Below, piece after piece: positions 25,501 through 42,453 of a stretch of 64,000 bases of DNA. Position numbers and translations under genes: made by a program. The DNA lies in the NCBI GenBank assembly GCA_005281725.1, contig SSBO01000014.1, positions 1,649,292 to 1,713,291 of the forward strand, given 5' to 3'. Position 1 is the first letter of the stretch. Each line of letters begins with the position of its first letter. The notes beneath the pieces are model-generated. The model was not told the DNA's origin and did not search any database. It saw nothing but the letters and a program-made list of their open reading frames with translations. Source of the DNA: Wuchereria bancrofti (taxonomy: Eukaryota > Nematoda > Chromadorea > Rhabditida > Onchocercidae).

Positions 25501-27588
25501 GATAATCACACTAATACTGCGGTCCTAACTTTTACTGTAATTGCTGTTTCGCTGAGTACAGTACAGATTACAGAGTATATATATAATACGAAAGTCTGAT
25601 CTTGCAGAAATATGCACACTAAAATGTGAAATGGAAACTATACTACAAATTATGTAACATATCATAAAGTGATAACTAAAGTAGCTGTTACAGGACTTCT
25701 TCAAGAAACCAGTTTTCTTTTTTTTTTTTTGAGAACAATTATCAATCTATCTACTTGATAACGCAAAATACAGAAAAAGAATAATTATAAATCCCAAAAA
25801 TAATACAGACAGTTGTTTTTTTCAAAAACATTTTAATGTCATTATGAACTGTGACGAACCTCGCATGATTTTTAAGTTTCATTCTGGACTGCAACCAATC
25901 CTTTCGCCAATCTTCATCGGATGCGTTTCCCTAAAAGTTGATGAGAAAAATTGGGTTACAAGACCTGAACGACTATACTCTACAAAACTCTGAATATTTC
26001 AATAACACCAGATCTAAAAAAGAAAGACATATAAAAGCCTTTGAGAAGAATTTATTATCATTGTCTCCACTTACATTCCTGTTTCTGTCCTTACTTAATT
26101 CGATATTTTCATTTTTCTTTGCAACTTCTTCCTCAATTTTATTATGTTTATCTTTGATATTTATCTTCTCTCCATTTATTTCTCTCCATTTATCACTGAC
26201 TGTCTCATTATCGTCATTATACGATTCAGGTGCTTCGTGTTCTGTGAAATCACACTTGAGCTTCTCAACCTTCTCCTTCACTACTGCGTTATTCTTTTGC
26301 GGTTGCTCGCTAAAATTCCATTCCGACGCTTTCCTTTCTTCATTAGTACGTTTGTATGCATTCTAAATAAAAGCATGCAAAGATTAAAGAATAATTTAAA
26401 AGATACTGCCGTTACAACCTACACTTATCGATCTCTGTACCTTAAATCTCTGAAAAATTGATGCAGTAACAAAATAAAATTAAAAATATAAAATATCATA
26501 GACAACCACCGATCTGTCGAACACAATGCCGTTATCAGCATTATATAATGCTCTACGCCTCTGTTGGCCACGCCGTCGCAATTCTACCAACTGCTTCATC
26601 AAAAACTTTTGTACCTCTGCATGTGTAGAACCTATAGCACAAAATGACGTAAAATTTTCTGAAAAGTAATATCGAAACATGAATCAGATCATTTTTCTTT
26701 GCTGTTAACGAAAATTAAGAAATACGCATGCATTCTCTGTAAAATTAGTAAAAAGCTTACCTAGTGATAAATAGTCTCCAAATTTTCCACTCCTAAAAGA
26801 AAAAACAGTAGTTATTAAAAAATCGGAATTTTGGGCAAGTGATGGCCATAAATTAAAAAAACATACCAATCAATAAAGTGGGTTTTGCTTTTTGGATTTA
26901 TTCTTTGTATAAACCACTCGTCGTCCGAATTTGATTTTTCCTGAACACGCACCAGTTAATTCTTAAATCTGTTTCCTAATAATGAGACCTAATCACTGAT
27001 ACAATTTCCCAATCTCTTCCAATGAGCTTTATCATGTTCCTTTTATCGATCAGTTTCAGTATTTTCCTTCATGCCATGTTAAAGCATTTTAGAAATCAAT
27101 AGTCAATGATATATCCAGGATCTAAAGGCAATGCGTCATTGTTTTTATTTTTTGCATTTATAGTGATGTTTCCATAAACAGTATTGAAAGCAGCACTCGA
27201 CAAAACTGCCCAATGAACATATCACTGTAATAATAAAGTGTATTGTATTTTATTCCAAATTAAATTTAAAATTAAAACTAACTTCAGTAGTTGCTAAATC
27301 AATTGAATCAACACGTGTGATTTTCGGTTGACATTTAATACCTTCTGAAAATAAGTTTTTCAGAAGTCGTTCTCGTACAGTTGGAACTGGCTCCGCTCTA
27401 TGTGAAAGCAATTTTGGACTTGATGGATTTTCATTATTCGATAACGATGGTGTATTTTCTTTTGATCCACTGCTGTTCGATGACGACAATTCATCTGGAT
27501 AACGGCGACTGAACAGCGAGCCGCTGTTACTGTTACTGTCAGTATCTGATGGTGTTTTCAACAACGTCAAATGACCGTCGTCCGACAT
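22538..27588 (-). CDS. Claspin / Mrc1-type replication checkpoint mediator
   Basis: Fourteen exons give 754 residues in continuous phase: 27588-27283, 26940-26867, 26792-26761, 26631-26510, 26362-26075, 25930-25860, 25436-25381, 25157-25025, 24620-24242, 23984-23890, 23792-23618, 23468-23241, 23093-23009, 22758-22538. Claspin links ATR to CHK-1 and travels with the fork. Recognition rests on the C-terminal half: EEEASLSGDD, an acidic stretch, LPDDETIREQL, then DEEDRKLLYWKDQLLVDGEL and TFRFKLR near residues 525-615, closely patterned on metazoan claspin. The rest is low-complexity, Ser/Asp/Glu-rich with basic patches. It is shorter than vertebrate claspin (about 1,300). An in-frame TGA just upstream supports the ATG. 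The 25025 donor (GTGTTA) is the least certain; the 32-nt exon is unusually small. Confidence 0.88.
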
Positions 27589-28230
27589 CAGCAATATATC
27601 AGGTACACCTCAAAAGAGTCACATATAATAACTACTGCTTCTATTTGCTGATAAATAGAAATTAATCAATTAAATAAACAAGCTAAATAAATAAGTATAA
27701 ACCTCACATCATTTCACAATTTTTTTATTACAATAGTCTCACTATTTTCGGCTGACCCTTGACTGTGTTGGTGCTATTAAATTATAACTATCAGGCTTAT
27801 CAAAATTATCACATCTTTAATCACACCGCATATTACACGTGAACACGTGGAGTACGTGAAACACGAGACCTGTAGCCACACGTACCAAAGTCACCCACCA
27901 ACCTTTATCCATTCGGTCTATTTGGCGGGAAATTTTTGAAAAGCACTCCTTGCCATCCAATATGCAAATTTTCCTCCTAGGACCAAAAGAAAGAAATCCA
28001 TGAGAGCAAAAGTTTCCAGAGAATATTTAGTTGCAATAGTTGAATCGTACCCAATATGCTACCGTAATCGAAATGAAATGATTAAAGATCCTTATAGCAA
28101 GCAGAAATTGTTGACTTGTATTACGGTATAATTCTTTTGTTGCATACATTTGGTATTGCTTGGTTGTTGTTTGCATCTGTTGCTGAGTGGCTGTAGTTTT
28201 GTGTTGCGCGGGCAAAACGATCTATTCATT
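27589..28230. promoter_or_regulatory. Shared divergent promoter of claspin and EF-2, with paired E-boxes
   Basis: The 642 bp between the two start codons must serve both genes. It contains two perfect CACGTG palindromes at 27836-27841 and 27844-27849, two bases apart, followed by TACGTG and CACG elements up to about 27865. CACGTG is the target of bHLH-zip factors of the Myc/Max type, which in animals drive translation genes. The motifs are seen; the factor is inferred. No TATA box was identified with confidence. TTTTGAG at about 27610 (minus) could be a trans-splice acceptor for claspin. Confidence 0.55.
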
Positions 28231-33657
<5,427 letters not shown>

Positions 33658-36074
33658 TTCACTATTTAAAAATAAGTATGATTATTTTTTTCCTTTTTCT
33701 TTGTTCCTGTGTTTCTTTGTCGCTTTTCAACAATTACTGTTATGAAACCAGATTTGTTCTGATTTGATGCTGCAGAGTGTTAGTCTTTTTTGCTGCGCCA
33801 TTGTTGTACCCTGAAGTTGCTCATCCTTCAGTTTTATATTTTTCCTTTCTTTTTTTTCTTTCTTTTTTTTTTTTTTTTTTGGTAAATTTCGGACTTGAAA
33901 GTAAGACAAATAAAACTTGTGGAATTTTCCTAAACTTAACTGTCTTTATCCTGACTGCTTTTGTGTTCCCGAAATATGGTGCAAATCACCCTTCAGTTTC
34001 ATTAGGCATTCTTATTTTTATATTCTTGTTGAAGTATATAAATTTAAAAGTCAATGTATGTTACCTGAATTTCAGGAAATTTTATAATTCAGTTTTTTGG
34101 GGGATGTCCCTTACTTTTTTAGTATATTGATTGTTACTGACGACGTCTTTGAGGGGGCTACTTTAATGTGGTTTGTTTTTCTTTTGTTTCTGTTATGCTG
34201 CTTTTCATTTGTTGAATAAAGAAAAGGCCTATTGGTATTTTTTTTTTTTTTTTTTTGTTAGATCTTGCTGTCGTTGTTTACAAAATGATTGAAGAAAATT
34301 GTTACATAGGTATTTGGAAATACATTGGAAACTTTCAAAAAAGAGTGATATCTCTGTCTTTTGAGTGGTTGGTATCTCGAGAAATATGTGAAAAAAAAAA
34401 GCCTGGCAACGTTATTGAATGCAATTCTGCAAAATCGATTCAATTTATATAATATAAATTGTTACTACTTCATTAAGTACTTTCTTGTTTTTATTCCAAA
34501 AGGATTTTTTGATATTTTCTTTCAAAATATTGGTATTATATTTTTATTGTCCTTTCCATAAGTATAATGTCTATGACAAGTCATGCATTATAAATTCGAT
34601 ACCGCTATGCAAACGTGATCCTATTAGGAGCTTGCGTCTTATTTGTTCCGTATGCAACGAGTAATAAGGTGTAACAGGAAATGACTATTTTCTTATTGAA
34701 ATCAAGAATTGTCTAATTTTTAATAATTTGCTATGAAATGATAAGCTCATTAATGAATATGTAAGTTTCAAAGGTTATTCAACCATGCTGAATCAACTAT
34801 TATTATTAGTTGCTAATTATATGAGAGAAGAGAGATCTGTCAATATAGCACACATTCATCAATTTCAACGTTGCATATATCAAATAAATGAACATTTTAT
34901 GATTAATGGTGTGATACATTTTAGCAAATTAATATTATGACAATACGGAAGTAAGACGTGTTGTTTCGTGTTCACAATTATGACAATTTCGAGATTAATA
35001 TGATAACAGTCGTAATCATAACAGTGACTTGTAGTCAATATGAACTAAACATATTGGGATAAAAGTGATGTATCATTGATTTTCATGGAAATTAAACATT
35101 AATTTAATGCTATTAATCTTAATGACGAATTAGTCTTAATAAAAACAACTGACGATTGTTAATTATAATAAATATCAATTTGAAAATTATGCAATCTTAT
35201 ATCAGTTCATTTTTTAAGACTTTTGCATAAATATCAGAAGCTTACTTAAGATATTCATATGAGCAATTTACACGTAATTTTTCATTATAGATACAGCTAT
35301 TCGCATAGTACTCTATTTCAAATAATAATTTGCGAATTCACATGGTATTACATTCACTTATGCATGTATTTTATTAATTTTACATATTTCGTTTCATTAT
35401 ATGCTACTTATGCATTATTTCCAGATACGCTTATTATATTATTTTCCATACGTATTTCATACGTACTTATGTGGCTCTCTTCTACATCCTTTATTTTTAC
35501 GTAATTTGATTATTTTGCGTACGGTTTAACGTAATAATCCTATAAATATATTTATAACGTATTGCATGACACATATTACACTTTTATTTCAGTTTTTTTT
35601 CTCTTATACGTTTGGCACGTAATGCTCGGTGATCGATGGATAGTACTATCTGTAAGTGTCACGCATATTTTTTTAATTTCAAAAATTATGAGAGTTATTC
35701 CTTTCTATAACATTCATATTTCACAGTCGTAATATTCACATTTATTTCAGAGAAAAAGTAAATATCGATCTCGTTACCAGTAATGCAATTAATATTTAAA
35801 ATTTAAATTGTTTGTAAACATTAAACGACAACAATTATCCACAATTAAATTTGTCCACCTATTTTTTTTTTCAGCATACATTTTTCTCTCTCTTTACCTC
35901 TCCTTTTCCCTCTCTCTATCTGTTTTTCCTTCGGACCTTATCCTTGTTTTCAACTTCCTTTCTATCGTTTTTCCACTTTTTTTAATTTATAAAAAATAAA
36001 TTGATATTTTAGAGATAATTCGGTGCAATCTATTTCTTACATTGATTCATATCATTATTATATCAATTGATTGA
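33658..36074. other. EF-2 3' region and SPP-like upstream region
   Basis: The first ~560 bp is probably the EF-2 3' untranslated region. It is T-rich and followed by a canonical AATAAA at 34215-34220. From about 34560 to 36074 the DNA is AT-rich intergenic, with a cluster of ACGTA/TACGT elements at 35265-35625 and a T-rich tract around 35860-35990. ATTTTAG ending at 36012, 62 bp before the SPP-like ATG, is a plausible trans-splice acceptor. No gene was recognised; the frames here are low-complexity. Confidence 0.5.
34215..34220 (+). terminator. Polyadenylation signal AATAAA for EF-2
   Basis: The only canonical AATAAA on the plus strand in the first 600 bp after the EF-2 stop. It is followed within 30 bp by a long T run, consistent with a cleavage region. 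Assignment to EF-2 is inferred from position. Confidence 0.5.
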
Positions 36075-39000
36075 ATGATGTGGCAACATATCATTGTTGT
36101 CAATATTATCTTTATAATTATTTGTGGATATGGTATAGTTGTAAGTTTTTCGTTCCTTTTACATTTCTTTGATTTTCTTAAAAAAAATATTTTGCATATA
36201 TCATTTCCTTCCATTTTCTTTGATATTAGGATTTATCTATATATTTTTTTTGTTTTTTGTTTTTTTTTGTTTCAACTTAAAATCAATTTTTTGGTAAATG
36301 AATTTTCAAGCAATTTGTAATTTTACCTTTCTACTTTTCACCACATTTTCTTCAAATACATTAATTCATTTACAGTAATTATAGTTTAAATTATAATTTT
36401 AAGTGGTAGCTTTTGAATCTAAAACATTTGCAATTTAAAATCTTTTGTCTTCGAATTGTTTCAACTAAAAAAAGAAAAAGTAGCAAGCAATTTCACAAAC
36501 TTATTATGGAATATATTGCAACTGTAAGGAATGCAACAATAAGGAACATCTTTTGTTCTAACTCATTTCATTTTTCCTAAATTTGTTATTTAACAAGGTA
36601 GTTGATACTACGTTTTTGGAGAAAAAAGGGAAACGAATCTTCATTTAGCTGAAAAAGTGATAAAAATTTTTGGGTACTGTAACTAGCAATTTCTGTAATT
36701 GATTATTTTGAGGAAACACGTGGATATTATGATTCAAGTTATGCTTTTATGTTTGTCAAGAATGAAATTACGCAAAAGGAGAAGACGTTCTGCGTTAATT
36801 ACGAGCAATGGCGAGTGCAACAGATAGCAAAAGACGTCAAAAATGCTGTTAGCATTTTCTGCAACGAACTTTTGAAATTGTTTTTTTCATGTTTTTGTTT
36901 TTTCTTTTTTTTTGTGTGTGTGTGCGTGTTTGATTCATGCATTAGGTGCGTTTGTGAACGTGGCAGAGTACTTGAAAAAGTGATAAATTGATCTTTTACG
37001 TTTTATGTATCAGTTACCTATCCATACCGTACTAAGTGAAAATGCTGTAAAGTTATTGAATTTATTTCAGGAAGTGTTACGACTTGGTTGGTGGGGTGGA
37101 ATTGTTAACAATACTAATGTTTGCAACAAGGGTAAGCCAGTTCTCCTAGAGAAGAAAGCAGTAGCATTGAATTATCGTCTGAGACTCGAAGATGGCAGTT
37201 GTGCGATTCCGTTTATCATGAAGAATGCAAGCTTTAAGAGAGCTTTACAGTATGAAGTAAGTGCATCTTTAATTTTAATTCTATTAGCTTATTTATTTGC
37301 ATAAGCTGTAATTAGTGTTAGCTATTCTTCAGTTAAAGGATTTCATTAGTTCTCTGTTTATAGTTCTAAATATATCTCCAACAAAATTGGATTTTTTACA
37401 TGTAACATTATTAGGTTATATTGTTGAAGGCTTTTGCCGAGAAACCATTATTCAGATGTTGGCTGTAAAAAGTTGAGGATGATCCAGTCAGCAGCATAAT
37501 TGAAATAATTAAATAGTTGATATTATGAGCTCTGTACAATGAATGCAGCAAAGCAGTGGTTATTTTATTGAAAGTCTTTAAGATTTCTTCAAGACTTTTG
37601 TTGGCCATGTTGATTTCGATACTGTAGTGATGCATGTTTTAATTAATTTTTATTTTTATGTGTTTTTATGTTTAAGGTAGACCAGCTGGCTTCAAGAAAT
37701 GCTAGTGCTGCCATTATTCTCATTGATAAGGGTCGTAAATATGTTACCAAATGGACAGATTATTTGGTAAATGCTCATGCTTCGAAATAAAAAAAGAAAT
37801 TGTCTTAGAGAATTTATATTTTTTTTTGGTATACATACTTGATAATTCTTATGGTCCTTTTAAAAGTAGACTTATCTTTCAGTTTTCGGAATTTTACGAT
37901 CCGGATTTCAATCAATCCACCAAGTTGCCGACGTTTTTCATGTATACTGCTACATTCTTCAACGAAATGCTGGTAATACTATTTGTATTTTGGTCCTATA
38001 GATCTTATATTATGGTTTAAGAATTAACTTTCTTTCGAATAAGATATGAAAGTTGAAGACAACCGTACTGACAGTGATCACTGGAGTCAGTGTAACAGCT
38101 CCTACCGAAATATGGCAGCATCTTTTATGTAATGATCTGCCAGTCTCAAATGAAATTTCATAATGTTTTTGATAAAAGACTAGATTAGTCATACAAACGT
38201 TTAAAAAGATATACTGTAAGATAGGGTAGGTAATAAAAAATAGTTCAGTTGAAAGGATTAGAGCCAGGTTGACATATTATCCTTTTTTTTTTCAATATGT
38301 TCTTGTAATATTCCTCTTTTGATGCAAGCAGATCTTTTAATGATACCGAAATATAGTATACTTCAGCAATTGAGCAGTGATAGAAGTGGGAGAGAATTAT
38401 TACTGCATTTCTATAGGCCGTTGAATTCTCGATGGGATATATCCATGTTAATTATATGGCTTATAGCTGTATTTTGTGTAACAGTAGGCGGTTACTGGGC
38501 TGCTCTTCGAAAAATGTTTGTTTTCTTTTTTCTTTTGCTTTTGTGCAAATTACAAACATTTTCTTATAAGTTAATTGTTTCTGTGATTGACAATACGTCA
38601 ATTTTTAAAGTCGTTTAGGAGCGCTGATCACATTCATTTTATAAAGCTACTTGCACTGGAACTGCATAAGATTATTGCATAAGATTATTTTTTGGAACTT
38701 TGTTTATAATTACCATAAACTTGTTTTCAAAGTAATGGTTGTTGATTAAAGTTTTAAATATTGACTAACTACGTTAAAATTGTTTGCGAATGTTCGACTA
38801 CTTAGCGCTATTTATGCACTGTTCCGATTACTGTTAAAGTTGTTCAAATAAGTATGTTTATTATTCAGATACGAAGAAGCTGTTACTTTGCGTGGATCTC
38901 ACCAAACTCCGACTACCGATATGCAGAAATCAAGAAGTTGTCTAAATGATGAACAAATGTCAACTTCAGCAAATTGCTTATTTATTATTATTATAATGCT

Positions 39001-42000
39001 TGTTGTTGTTGGTGTTTTAATGCTTGGTTTCTATTTTCGAGATGTTATGGGTAAGTAAATTGTAAGCAAGCGGTTTTTTTTTTCATATTTTTTCTGCTTG
39101 ACATTTAAATACAATATATATATATATATATATTTCGAAAATTTCGGGAGGAGAGATAGAATGGTAAACGTTTCTTAAACTATTATAAGTTTGTCAGAGT
39201 AAGTAAGCTTTCCTAAATAAGTAGATAAAATAATGGATGTCAGTGGAGAAGGACGATTGAATTCATAATTGTGTGATAATCAAATTTTGCAGTGTTTATT
39301 TTCAACATATTACTTGCAATCATTGGTACATTTAGTATTCATCGTTGTTTAACGGCATTATTTGGATCGATATGCAAATGTGGCCATTGTCGGGTAATTT
39401 TGCAACTGTTAATAATTAAATGCGTTTGTAATAGAAGTTGAAATAGAATCAATACACTATTTGATTGATGAATTTCACTCCGATTCTTAAAATTTAGTCC
39501 ATTTTCATATTTATTGTTTAAGTTTATTAGCTCTTTATGCGCCATTTTAAAAAGAAGTGATTAGCTGATATGGAACCGAATGTGATCTAAAGCTTTTAAA
39601 CTCGGTGTGTTATCTTTTCTGTTAGTGGGAATTCGAATATTTCGCGTTTTCCGTTTCATAGTGTGTATGTTATCTGGTCGTTATATGTATATCAGTGAAA
39701 TCCGTCAAATCATTGATGGCTTCAATATAATTGCAGAAAATTTTTAGCAGTTCTGTAAAACATTTGTCAGTCCTTTTATGTCATCGTTAATTAATATTCT
39801 TTTAATATCACTTTTAAGGTATGCATTTCGATGAATGACATAACACAGTCAATATTCCGGCGTGATTTATTCAATTACGAGTGCTGCACCGAACGACCAC
39901 TTGTGATGTCTGTGGTGGTTTTCATCGGTGCAGCATCATTTTGTGTCACCTGGTTTACATTCCGGCGTGATCCGTATGCGTTTGTATTGCTTGATTTCAT
40001 CAACATTGCTGTTTGTATCCATATTTTGAAAGGCATTCGATTTCCGAATTTGATGGTAAAATACTTCTAAATTCTGTACAGAATGAAAGTATTTTTTATG
40101 ATCTATTATGAAAACAAGATAAAAATTTTTTATTCCGGAATTATGTTTACATTCCGACGTGATGAAAATTTCAATATAACTACCAAAGATAAATTTTGTA
40201 ATATCTTGCTTTTATAATAAGTTAAAATATCAGTCATTGAGATAGGTCATTTTCAAAACATTAAATAATTCGAAAAAAAAAGACATTTAACATGATATTT
40301 CATGTGCCTATGATAAAATTTTATTCGAATCATAATTTTTTTTTTTTTTTTGTTAAATAATTTTTTTTTAGTGGTTAACAGTTCTACTGACATGCATGTT
40401 TGTGTATGATATATTCATGGTCTTTATTACACCTTTTCTTACCAAAAATGGATGTTCTGTGATGATTGAGGTATATTTTTGTCAGCAAATTATTCTTGGT
40501 TACATAATTTACTTTTTTTTTATTATTTTTTAATAGTTTAATAATTTATTTGCTTCACGAGAATCTTTAAGCAAATTTCAATTTATCAGTCTCATTTCCT
40601 ACAAAATTATCGTATTATTTTTTACTTTTGTTGTTTACAGGTTGCAGCTGGAACAGATTGTTCAAAAACAAATAGTGGTTATCCTATAGCACCAATTAAT
40701 ACTGAGATACCAGAAAAGGTAGTCTTAGCCTTGGTAACTTTGAAAAAAATAAATAAATTGGATTCTGAAGTTTTCACATTACTTAAGTGATTAAAGAAGT
40801 TCAAAAAAAGTTGGAAATTATCTTTCAATACATGGTATATTTGCAGTTTCCGATGCTTTTCCAAGTGCCACGATTAAGTGATCCAATGATTTCATGCATT
40901 GATTTAGCAATTGAAAAAGAATTTCATCCAGTAATCCTTGGATTGGGCGATGTTATAGTACCTGGTTAGTGTTTTTCTAAGTACTAAATTTTGTAATTTA
41001 GAAAGCTTCGTAGTCACTTTTGCGAAGAAAAACTTAATAGTGACAACTTTTTGCCAAAAATTTCTCTCCAGACTAATAATGATAATTTTTTAGTATGAAA
41101 TTTCCTAATTAATCTGAGCTGTTTTTTTATCCATCATAATACATAAAATGCAAATCTGAGTACTTGTGAACTTATTACTTTGCAGAATATTAGTTAAATC
41201 AATAAGGATTCAGGTTTTGTTGAGATCCATCTAACTTTATTTCCTTTTTTGTTAAATTATAATGATTGTTAAAGGATACATTTGTGCGAAGTCATAATCT
41301 TAACTATCCAATAAATTAATTTTAAGGTATCGTTGTTAGGTTGTTGGTGATAAATAATACTGTAAGTTAGTTACTTGTAATTTACTGTGTAATTTAGAAG
41401 AATCAATCATTCATTTCTTCTTTTTCGAATAGGTTATCTGATTTGTTTTTGCTTTACCGTTGATTTCGTTGTTCGGACACGTTATCTTTATGGATTTATT
41501 TCAGTTACCGGTTAGTTATTTTTTTTAATTTCGAACTTAAATGATTTATCACATGTCTGCGTTCGCTGTAATATGTATTTCTTTTTTTGTTTTTTTGTTT
41601 TTTTTAAATTAAAGGAAAATTCCTGCCAATTTTTTCAGGTTATGGAATTGGTCTTATTGTAACATTCGTCGCTTTAACATTGATGGAAACCGCACAGCCT
41701 GCTTTAATTTATCTGATACCTTTTACATTAGGACCCATCATTATACTTGCGCTCATTCGGCGAGAGTTTAAGATTCTTTGGATTGGAGATTTTGCGAAAT
41801 CTGAGGTCGCTGTTATGCTTTCAAAGAAATTTCCACCAAATCAACTTTTTACTTATTTTAGCTAGGCTGAAATTTTCTGGTTAAAAATAGAAAAAAAGAG
41901 TAACAGAAGGTTTGGTTGGAATGTTGCGTATTTTACTGCTTTTACCATCAATATGTAACCTGCATAGTATTACGCTTATTTAATTCATTTGATTTTTACG

Positions 42001-42453
42001 TGATATTAGTTCTTCGTAATTTCTTTTAGTTTTACGGGAAATTTTCTTGTTTTTCTGGTAAGATTAACCTTCTTTCGTACAGTCTCCAAAATGAACTTTT
42101 ATTGATATTATTGATTACTTTTGACAATGATGAACAAGGGTTTATTGACACAGTACCTTTCAGGATCATTCATTTTGCTTAAGTTATCAGTTCTTGGCTT
42201 CCAGAAATTCTGAGTAGAATTTTGTGCCTTAGGAAACAGTTCTATTGAATTGAATGACGTAAATATTAGCTAATTCCTTTAACATTTGTGTGATTTTCAT
42301 TAAATCAGTGAAAAAAGTGATTTTCAGAATTCTTCTCATGTTTCGCGAAATTCTGCCGCGGATACAGCCAGTAGTGGTTTTAATTCGGGTAGTACTGGTT
42401 TTGATGCACTTTCCGTGACATTACCAGCAGTTTTACCATCTAATACAGGTTAA
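36075..42453 (+). CDS. Signal peptide peptidase-like (SPPL2-type) intramembrane aspartyl protease with PA domain
   Basis: Sixteen exons give 657 residues: 36075-36140, 36713-36847, 37071-37256, 37677-37766, 37883-37972, 38179-38215, 38332-38515, 38869-39050, 39293-39393, 39819-40055, 40372-40470, 40641-40718, 40847-40964, 41433-41510, 41639-41805, 42328-42453. A signal peptide is followed by a luminal protease-associated (PA) region (about 60-165) with Asn-X-Ser/Thr sites, then nine hydrophobic spans. Catalytic signatures are complete: VYDIFMVF (Asp 449), GLGDVIVPG (Asp 530) and QPAL (580-583). The family cleaves type II membrane proteins in the endolysosomal or Golgi membrane. The PA domain favours SPPL2 over ER-type SPP. 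The 37-nt exon was placed by phase and splice sites only. C. elegans relatives are the imp genes. Exon 41639-41805 can also be read through to a stop at 41863-41865. Confidence 0.93.

Noticed and set aside
25938..26461. Plus-strand frames of 142 and 105 codons opposite claspin exons
   Set aside because: They are antisense to the acidic, lysine/glutamate-rich claspin exon 26362-26075; the Ser/Phe/Leu-rich product is the expected mirror of that exon.
38010..38192. 60-codon minus frame and the opposite plus frame in the SPP-like intron
   Set aside because: The plus frame (38055-38162) cannot be joined in phase to both neighbouring exons; the 37-nt exon at 38179 can.
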